Source: Frankiales bacterium (GTDB lineage Bacteria; Actinomycetota; Actinomycetes; Mycobacteriales; SCTD01). From it: 22,474 bases of DNA. This document shows, in pieces, positions 15,497 through 20,213 of this stretch. Positions within the stretch are counted from its first letter, which is position 1. The number at the start of each line of letters is the position of its first letter. The notes below the pieces were generated by a model. The model had not been told where the DNA came from. It was given only the letters and a program-made list of their open reading frames with translations, and did no database searches. The position numbers were made by a program, and so were the translations under genes. The stretch lies in assembly GCA_025464795.1 (NCBI GenBank), contig JAODNB010000068.1, forward strand, positions 1 through 22,474. The letters run 5' to 3'.

Positions 15497-16141
15497 TTAG
15501 CCGCGGGCCACGATGGCTGCGCGACGGTTCTGCTGACGTCCTTGCTCTGTGCTGTTGGAGGCGATGGGGTCCGCCTCCCCCTTGGCTGAGGTGGTGACCG
15601 TCACCCCGGGCAGCGAGCTCTTCAGCTGCGCGGCGACGGCGTCGGCTCGCTGCTGAGACAGTGGCGCGTTCACCGGCTGGCCGGCGACGACGTCGGTGTA
15701 ACCGATGACCTCGACGGAACGAACACCCGCCCGACGAAGGTTGGTGACGGCCTGGGCGATGACCCGCTGAGCGTCTGCGTCCAGGGTGGCGCTGCCCTCT
15801 GCGAACAGGACCGTTCCCGCGGTGCCCGCCTCGCGAGCCCCGGTCGCGGCACTGGAGGCCGTGGCCGCATCGGCGGCGGCGGTGCCGCCACCACCCACCA
15901 GGGCTCCGGCAGCTACCGCACCGACCTTCGAGGTGGTGCTCGCCTGAGACCCTGACGACGAGGAGCTGTTGTCGTCGCGACTGGCCAGCAGCACGGCGAC
16001 GATGCCTGCGATCAGCAGGGCGAGGAGCAGGAGCAGCAACCACGGGAGCCAGCCGAGCGGTGCCTTGCGGGCGACCCGCTTGCTGCTGCGCTCAGGCCTC
16101 GTCGTGGTCGCGGTGTTCGGGGTCTGCACGGGAGTCGTCAT
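15497..16141 (-). CDS. Membrane-anchored OmpA-family (peptidoglycan-binding) domain protein
   Basis: A 214-residue protein with one N-terminal membrane helix (about 31-53: WLPWLLLLLLALLIAGIVAV) after a basic cytoplasmic tail. A Ser/Ala/Gly-rich linker (about 56-105) follows, then a C-terminal OmpA-like domain: FAEGSATLD, VEVIGYTD (Asp150), LSQQRADAV, GEADPIASN and NRRAAI (Arg206/207). In OmpA/MotB domains the Asp and Arg bind diaminopimelate in peptidoglycan, so this protein probably tethers the membrane to the cell wall. It is encoded 6 bases after the TM-helix gene and 19 bases before the PRC-barrel gene; the tight spacing implies one transcript. It lacks the MotB proton-channel helix features. 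Confidence 0.85.
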   Translation of the reverse strand: MTTPVQTPNTATTTRPERSSKRVARKAPLGWLPWLLLLLLALLIAGIVAVLLASRDDNSSSSSGSQASTTSKVGAVAAGALVGGGGTAAADAATASSAATGAREAGTAGTVLFAEGSATLDADAQRVIAQAVTNLRRAGVRSVEVIGYTDVVAGQPVNAPLSQQRADAVAAQLKSSLPGVTVTTSAKGEADPIASNSTEQGRQQNRRAAIVARG

Positions 16142-16147
16142 GTGCGC

Positions 16148-16921
16148 CTACCGCCGAGTCGAGGAGACGGGCTGGGAAGCCGGGGCCTCCGTCGGGTAGA
16201 CCGATGCCTCGGCCTTCGCCTTGTTCGCTCGAGCCGTCTGCTTGACGTTCTGCGCTTCGTCCGATGCCTTGTTCAGGGCGTCCTCGAGCCGACCGCGCAT
16301 CGGCGAGATGAGGCCACCTCCGACACCGACGATGAGGATGCCAGCGACCGTGGCCAACAGCATGTAGAGGAGCGGCGTGGTGACCTGCGTGGCGATGCCC
16401 ACCTCATCGAGGGCGGCCTTCACGAAACCGAGCAGGATGAAGACGCTGGCTGCGTTGGCCAGGAGAGCACCGTAGGACAGGCCTCCAAGAGCGCCCTCGA
16501 CCAGCTTCTTGGCGGCGCCGGCGATCGCTGCACCCAGCACCACGAGCACGACAGCGACCGCGATCTTGGGCAGCAGCGCGATGAAGTCGGCGAGGGGCTG
16601 CTGCAGCGCAGCGATGCCCAGGACGCCCACTGCCGCGGACAGCACAGGGATGAAGATCGCGAAGAACACGATCTTGCTGACGATGTCGCTGGCGTCGAAG
16701 CTGCTCTTGTCGAGCGCCTTCTTGATACCGCCGCGTTCCACGGCCTTGTCGAAACCGGCGCGCTCGAGGACGCGGTCGACGACCTTCGCGACGAGCTTCG
16801 CGATGACGTAGCCGATGACGAGGATGACGAGGAAGCCGAGAAGCTTCGGGACGAACGTGGCGACGGAGCTCAGCCCGTCCGTGATGCTCTTCTGGTAGTC
16901 GACGCTTGCTTGCACTGCCAT
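16148..16921 (-). CDS. Conserved TM-helix (mechanosensitive channel-related) membrane protein
   Basis: A 257-residue protein with five likely membrane helices (about 24-48, 82-104, 113-136, 150-172 and 182-205). The first, KLLGFLVILVIGYVIAKLVAKVVDRVLERAGF, is the 'conserved TM helix' repeat seen in MscS-like and CmpX-type proteins, and a second copy follows (LPKIAVAVVLVVLGAAIAGAAKKLV). The MscS beta domain is missing, and the C-terminus is a charged, Ala-rich tail of 50 residues. A role in ion or osmotic response is inferred from the family. The ATG at 16921 was preferred to a GTG at 16939 because AAGGA lies 6-7 bases upstream. It is the first gene of the operon with the OmpA-domain and PRC-barrel genes. 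Confidence 0.8.
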   Translation of the reverse strand: MAVQASVDYQKSITDGLSSVATFVPKLLGFLVILVIGYVIAKLVAKVVDRVLERAGFDKAVERGGIKKALDKSSFDASDIVSKIVFFAIFIPVLSAAVGVLGIAALQQPLADFIALLPKIAVAVVLVVLGAAIAGAAKKLVEGALGGLSYGALLANAASVFILLGFVKAALDEVGIATQVTTPLLYMLLATVAGILIVGVGGGLISPMRGRLEDALNKASDEAQNVKQTARANKAKAEASVYPTEAPASQPVSSTRR

Positions 16922-17003
16922 AGAGAAGTCCTTCTTCACTGTCGCGGGGTCGGGGTGACTGGGCTCAGGTGCCCGCGCCCTTGGCGTCCAACCGCCTCCG
17001 GGA

Positions 17004-17015
17004 GGTCACGTGACC
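17004..17015. promoter_or_regulatory. Perfect 12-bp palindrome (GGTCACGTGACC), candidate operator
   Basis: It sits in the 193-base divergent region between the TM-helix/OmpA/PRC operon and the EAL-DICT gene. It is composed of abutting GTCAC and GTGAC half-sites; two more GTGAC copies lie at 16955 and 17092. The same half-sites recur upstream of the tandem RNA. The binding protein is unknown. Confidence 0.4.
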
Positions 17016-17114
17016 ATTACCGAGGGGAGACGGGACCTGACCGGTTGTGTCTCCCTCGCGGTGCCAGGTGGAGCAGTTGCCTGACGCAGGTGTGACCCAC
17101 GGCAGTGGGGATAG

Positions 17115-18410
17115 GTGCCCAAGGTGAGCACGTCGCACCGAGAGCTCGTCGAGCTGCTGCACCAGCGAGCCGTCCGCTGCGTCTACCAGCCGGTCGTCGA
17201 TCTCGAGGACCGGCACGTCGTGGCCTACGAGGCGCTGATGCGGGGGCCGGCCGGCAGCCCGATGGAGTCCCCCGTCGCGCTTCTGAACGCTGCCCGTACG
17301 CAAACCGAGCTCGCCACGCTGGACCGGCTCGCCCACACTGTCGCGCTGCGAGAGATGACATCGCATCCGGGCGCGGCTGGGCACGCCTTGTTCCTCAACA
17401 TCGAGCCGCGCGGGATCGGTCAGCAGCTGCCCGAGTCGTTGGAAAGGCCATGGCAGGCCGGAAGAGACGCCGCCATCGACAGCGGGCTGCAGGTCGTCAT
17501 CGAGCTCACCGAGCGTGCCCTGCTGGACGACCCGGGCCTGATGCTCTGGTCCGTCGGTGAGATGCGCGATCTCGGGGCTCGCATCGCCCTGGACGACGTC
17601 GGCGCGCTTCCGGAGTCACTGGCGTTCCTGCCCGTCGTACGCCCAGACGTGGTCAAGCTCGACCTCCGGCTGGTGCGGGAGCACGGGAGCCTGGAGATCG
17701 CCCGGATCACTCACGCCGTCCGCGCCTACGCCGAGGCGAGCGGCGCGGCCGTCGTCGCCGAGGGCGTGGAGACCGAGCGAGATCACGAGGTCGCGCTCAG
17801 CCTTGGCGCCACGCTCGGCCAGGGTTGGTTGTACGGCCGGCCGGGTGGGTTGCCGGCAGAGCTCGGCGCCTGCCGCGACCTGGCGCGCGTGCCACCCGGG
17901 CCCGAGGTCGACGGACAGACGCCGTTCGAGGTCGTTGCCGGGCAGCGTCGGCCCCGCCCTGGCGACAAGGGGCTCCTGCTGCCCATCTCGCACAGCCTGG
18001 AAGATGCCGCTCGGGCGCTGGCGATCCCCCCGCTGCTGCTCGGCTGCTTCCAGGACGTTCAGTTCTTCACGCCGCACACCCAGGCGCGGTACACCGACCT
18101 GGCCGCAGGACTGCCGCTGGTCGGTGCTCTCGGGACGTCGATGCCGGCCAGTCCCGCGCCGGGGGTGCGGGGCGCTCCGCTCGCGGAGCAGGACGCTCTG
18201 GTCGGTGAGTGGAACGTGATCGTGCTCGGCGCGCACTACGCAGCCGCTCTCGTGGCGCTGGACCGCGGCGACTTCCGCACGCAGGGCCGCGATCGGCGGT
18301 TCGACTACGTCGTGACCCACGATCGCGACCTGGTCATCGCAGCAGCCCAGACCCTGCTGACCCGATTGCTGCGACGCGAGGACGCAGAGGAGTCCCGGGC
18401 GGCGGGTTGA
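17115..18410 (+). CDS. EAL-domain c-di-GMP phosphodiesterase with C-terminal DICT sensory domain
   Basis: A 431-residue protein. Residues 15-250 form an EAL domain with all the usual catalytic and metal positions: Glu39 (YEAL), Asn95 (FLNIEP), Glu130 (VIELTER), Asp160/Asp161 (ALDDVG), Lys181 (VVKLD), Glu216 (AEGVE) and Gln236 (GQGWLYGRP). It should therefore hydrolyse c-di-GMP to pGpG. The rest matches the DICT domain, a sensory module of c-di-GMP enzymes and two-component proteins: LLLPISHSLEDAA, a central QDVQFFTPHTQARY, and YVVTHDRDLVIAAAQ near the end. There is no GGDEF domain and no membrane helix. The start is the GTG at 17115; a GTG at 17124 is possible. It stands alone, divergent from the TM-helix operon and 458 bases before the LPFTG gene. 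Confidence 0.9.
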   Translation: MPKVSTSHRELVELLHQRAVRCVYQPVVDLEDRHVVAYEALMRGPAGSPMESPVALLNAARTQTELATLDRLAHTVALREMTSHPGAAGHALFLNIEPRGIGQQLPESLERPWQAGRDAAIDSGLQVVIELTERALLDDPGLMLWSVGEMRDLGARIALDDVGALPESLAFLPVVRPDVVKLDLRLVREHGSLEIARITHAVRAYAEASGAAVVAEGVETERDHEVALSLGATLGQGWLYGRPGGLPAELGACRDLARVPPGPEVDGQTPFEVVAGQRRPRPGDKGLLLPISHSLEDAARALAIPPLLLGCFQDVQFFTPHTQARYTDLAAGLPLVGALGTSMPASPAPGVRGAPLAEQDALVGEWNVIVLGAHYAAALVALDRGDFRTQGRDRRFDYVVTHDRDLVIAAAQTLLTRLLRREDAEESRAAG

Positions 18411-18446
18411 GGTCCTCCTCAGCCGTCCCCCCCGTTCGACCACTGA

Positions 18447-18509
18447 CGTGACAGCAGGCTTACCGGACGTCACGTTCCGATCGGTGACGCGTTGTAGAGA
18501 TGTCGTCAC
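18447..18509. promoter_or_regulatory. Cluster of GTGAC/GTCAC half-sites, candidate operator array
   Basis: Four half-sites alternate in orientation: GTGAC at 18448, GTCAC at 18469, GTGAC at 18484 and GTCAC at 18505, with start-to-start spacings of 21, 15 and 21. The central pair forms CGTCAC-N10-GTGACG (18468-18489). The array lies between the EAL gene and the tandem RNA. No convincing promoter hexamers were recognised within it. Confidence 0.35.
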
Positions 18510-18567
18510 TCTCCGTGTTTGCACGAGAAGCGCGCGGGCATACGTGGCGATGCAGGGACACAGAGAT

Positions 18568-18664
18568 CCGAACCGCCCTCACCGACGCCCCCCGCAGCCA
18601 GCGGGACACGGCGCACGGAGAAACGCGGTCGCCTAGGCGGTTCGGGGAGTGAGTGGCGAGACCG
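18568..18664 (+). ncRNA. Unrecognised structured RNA element, copy 1 (candidate riboswitch aptamer)
   Basis: First of two related units in the leader of the LPFTG gene. Helix P1 is 10 bp, CCGAACCGCC (18568-18577) with GGCGGTTCGG (18636-18645). Inside it, a 5-bp hairpin P2 pairs 18591-18595 with 18601-18605 around an AGCCA loop. Shared single-stranded blocks are CACCGACGC before P2, CGCACGGAGAAAC and CGGTCGCCTA after it, and AGTGGCGAGACCG beyond P1. Compared with copy 2, four P1 pairs and two P2 pairs change, each with its partner. A 4-bp ACCG/CGGT helix (18581-18584 with 18626-18629) may stack inside P1. I do not recognise it as a known riboswitch family. Confidence 0.7.
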
Positions 18665-18677
18665 ACCCCCATGGCCA

Positions 18678-18693
18678 GCCGGCACCCGCCGGC
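18678..18693 (+). other. GC-rich hairpin in the linker between the two RNA units
   Basis: GCCGGC, a four-base ACCC loop, then GCCGGC (18678-18683 with 18688-18693). It lies in the roughly 50-base joining segment between copy 1 and copy 2. Several alternative pairings with neighbouring GC-rich bases are possible, so the exact fold is uncertain. Confidence 0.4.
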
Positions 18694-18715
18694 GGGCCGG
18701 ACGGGAGCCGACGAT

Positions 18716-18807
18716 CCGCGCGGTCCACACCGACGCTCCGGGAGAACCCCGGGACGCACGGAGAAACACGGTCGCCTAGACCGCGCGGGGAGGCAGTGGC
18801 GAGACCG
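18716..18807 (+). ncRNA. Unrecognised structured RNA element, copy 2 (candidate riboswitch aptamer)
   Basis: Second unit. P1 is CCGCGCGGTC (18716-18725) with GACCGCGCGG (18779-18788). P2 pairs 18738-18742 with 18748-18752 around a five-base AGAAC loop, with a further T-G pair at its base. The joining blocks CACCGACGC (18728), CGCACGGAGAAAC (18755), CGGTCGCCTA (18769) and AGTGGCGAGACCG (to 18807) repeat those of copy 1 almost exactly, while the helices differ. That is the pattern expected when structure is conserved rather than sequence. It ends 61 bases before the ATG of the LPFTG gene, so a cis-regulatory role on that gene is the likeliest reading. Confidence 0.7.
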
Positions 18808-18810
18808 GCT

Positions 18811-18861
18811 CGTCCGAGATGACCCGGGTGCAACCGCACCCGCTTCACCGTCGGACGGGAG
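18811..18861 (+). promoter_or_regulatory. Possible expression platform: stem-loop next to the ribosome binding site
   Basis: CGTCCGA (18811-18817) can pair with TCGGACG (18851-18857). It encloses a 7-bp hairpin (18825-18831 with 18836-18842, loop AACC). The last base of the outer stem is the first base of the GGGAG ribosome binding site at 18857-18861, seven bases before the ATG. The stem could therefore limit ribosome access. This is a pairing seen by eye, not a computed fold. Confidence 0.45.
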
Positions 18862-18868
18862 CAACACC

Positions 18869-19648
18869 ATGTTCAGCAACGCCATCAAGAAGACGCTCGT
18901 GGTCGCTTCCGTCGCTCTCACCCTCCCGGTGCTGAGCGCTGGCAACGCCTTCGCGGACAGTGACCACGGGCAGGGCAAGGGCAAGGACTCGCGTACCACC
19001 TCCGCGTCGGACCCGTCCGGCTCGAGCTCCAACCCGGACGGCACGTTCCAGGGCAAGGGCAGCTCGACGCCGGACCAGGACGGCAAGGGGATGGACCGCG
19101 GGGCGGACAACAACGACAAGACCGGTCCGGGGACGGACGGCAACAACGGGTGTGGCAACGAGCCTCGCGCAGCGGCCCCCCGTGACGGCGGACGTCCCAC
19201 GGACGACGACAACAACGGCTGGTGCGGCTCGAAGCCGAAGCCGGTGCACACGAGCGCTCCTGCTCCAGCACCGGCCCGGCACCACGACGCCGCCCCGACC
19301 GCGAAGGTCGTCACCCCGGCCGCTCCGGTCGTGGCTCCCGCAGCCGCGACGGGCACGGCCAGCAGCACCTCGGCGGTCTCCGCTACGGCTCTTCGTGGCG
19401 GGACCTCGGTCGTGGCTCAGGCCACGGTCCTGGCTGGAGTCCCCGTCACGGGGACGACCTCCGGCTCGGCCACCGGTGCTGTTCTCGCCGCAACGGCGGG
19501 CAACGGGACGGTCAGCGCGCAGTCCGCGGCAGCTCCGAAGGCGCTCCCGTTCACGGGCGCTCCTGTGGGTCTGCTCTTCCTGCTCGGCGGCTTCGCCGTC
19601 GTGGCGGGTGCCGGGACGATGTTCCTCGGCCGCCGCCGCGCTGCCTGA
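18869..19648 (+). CDS. Secreted cell-wall protein with LPFTG sortase motif
   Basis: A 259-residue surface protein. Residues 1-29 are a signal peptide with a basic start, a hydrophobic core and a likely cut after AFA. A hydrophilic Asp/Gly/Lys/Asn-rich region follows, with two matching half-repeats, DGNNGCGNE and DNNGWCGSK, each with one Cys, which could form a disulphide. Residues 125-220 are rich in Ala, Val, Thr, Pro and Ser, like a wall-spanning stalk. LPFTG is at 226-230, followed by a hydrophobic helix and an RRR tail: a complete sortase sorting signal. The ATG at 18869 follows GGGAG by seven bases, at the end of a long leader that carries the tandem RNA. No sortase gene is in the window. 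The ligand or function of the exposed part is unknown. Confidence 0.88.
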   Translation: MFSNAIKKTLVVASVALTLPVLSAGNAFADSDHGQGKGKDSRTTSASDPSGSSSNPDGTFQGKGSSTPDQDGKGMDRGADNNDKTGPGTDGNNGCGNEPRAAAPRDGGRPTDDDNNGWCGSKPKPVHTSAPAPAPARHHDAAPTAKVVTPAAPVVAPAAATGTASSTSAVSATALRGGTSVVAQATVLAGVPVTGTTSGSATGAVLAATAGNGTVSAQSAAAPKALPFTGAPVGLLFLLGGFAVVAGAGTMFLGRRRAA

Positions 19649-19672
19649 ACGACCGCTTCATCGCACGACCCG

Positions 19673-19700
19673 GAGGCCGTCCCTCGTGAGGGGGACGGCC
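19673..19700 (+). terminator. Terminator after the LPFTG gene
   Basis: A 10-bp perfect stem, AGGCCGTCCC (19673-19682) with GGGACGGCCT (19691-19700), around an eight-base loop, starts 24 bases after the stop. It lies between convergent genes and could also stop transcripts arriving from ctaF. Confidence 0.75.
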
Positions 19701-19736
19701 TTCGCCGTGCCCGGTCCAGCGCGGCCCCTGAACGGG

Positions 19737-20210
19737 CTAGTGCTGCTCGCCGAGGAACTTGGTGGTCGACGTCGGTCGCTCTCCCATGCCCTCGAGCTCG
19801 CCGAGGGTGAAGGCCTGCGAGCGGTTGACGCCGACGTAGTACTCGAGCAGGAAGCCGGACACGGCGATCAGCACGCACACGAGCCCGATGAGCACGAGGA
19901 ACGGCCCGAAGACGAGCCCGATCGTGGTGAGGGCGAAGGACGCGGCGAGCAGGATGGGCCACCAGGAGTGCGGCGAGAAGAAGCCGACCTCACCGGCACC
20001 TTCGGCGATCTCGGCGTCCTCGCGGTCCTCCGGGCGGGCCTCCATCCGGCGCGCGGTGAACAGCACGTAGTAGCCGACGATGAAGGCGAAGCCACCGGAC
20101 AGCAGCAGGCAGGTGAAGCCGGTCGGGTCACCTGACAGCAGCCAGTAGACGACGGCGCTGGTGAGCAGGAACAGCGACAGCAGCGCGAACAGCAGGCCTT
20201 CGACCTTCAT
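19737..20210 (-). CDS. ctaF: Cytochrome c oxidase subunit IV, actinobacterial type
   Basis: A 157-residue small oxidase subunit specific to actinobacterial aa3 oxidases. Four hydrophobic helices are visible in two pairs: the first pair near 1-22 and 31-51, the second near 85-100 and 103-124. Between them lies a charged stretch with ARRMEARPEDREDAEIAEGAGEVGFFSPHSWWP, whose FSPHSWWP is typical. The C-terminal 30 residues after EYYVGVNRS make it somewhat longer than the roughly 140 residues I recall for the mycobacterial protein. The ATG lies three bases after the ctaD stop with GAGGTGAGG just upstream, so it is the last gene of ctaC-ctaD-ctaF. Confidence 0.9.
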   Translation of the reverse strand: MKVEGLLFALLSLFLLTSAVVYWLLSGDPTGFTCLLLSGGFAFIVGYYVLFTARRMEARPEDREDAEIAEGAGEVGFFSPHSWWPILLAASFALTTIGLVFGPFLVLIGLVCVLIAVSGFLLEYYVGVNRSQAFTLGELEGMGERPTSTTKFLGEQH

Positions 20211-20213
20211 CGG

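Noticed and set aside
16969..16993. SigB-like promoter (GGTT-N15-GGGCAC on the minus strand) for the TM-helix/OmpA/PRC operon
   Set aside because: The spacing fits, but both hexamers carry mismatches; such a match is easy to find in GC-rich DNA. Not annotated.
16142..17095. 317-codon plus-strand frame over the TM-helix gene
   Set aside because: Asp/Glu/Arg-rich product antisense to a clear membrane protein gene; shadow frame.
18469..18488. GTCAC-N10-GTGAC as a BldD or CRP-type operator
   Set aside because: The half-sites look similar, but the spacing is wrong: BldD sites have about five bases between TNAC and GTNA, and CRP-type sites six between GTGA and TCAC in the opposite arrangement.
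18716..18807. Copy 2 resembles parts of the c-di-GMP-I (GEMM) riboswitch: GGGACGCA and CCTA-G-ACC
   Set aside because: The GCAAA segment on the 5' side of the first hairpin and the GNRA tetraloop are absent, and the covarying P1 encloses only one hairpin, so the topology does not fit. The ligand is left open.
18568..18807. c-di-AMP (ydaO), glycine, cobalamin and Mn (yybP-ykoY) riboswitches considered for the tandem RNA
   Set aside because: None of the conserved cores I know for these families is present. GGGGAG and GCGAGACC resemble yybP-ykoY ends but lie only a few bases apart, not on two arms of a long element.
18460..19368. Minus-strand frame over the tandem RNA and the LPFTG gene, with repeats in its product
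   Set aside because: The repeats only reflect the duplicated RNA unit; the plus-strand gene has a signal peptide, a sorting signal and a ribosome binding site.
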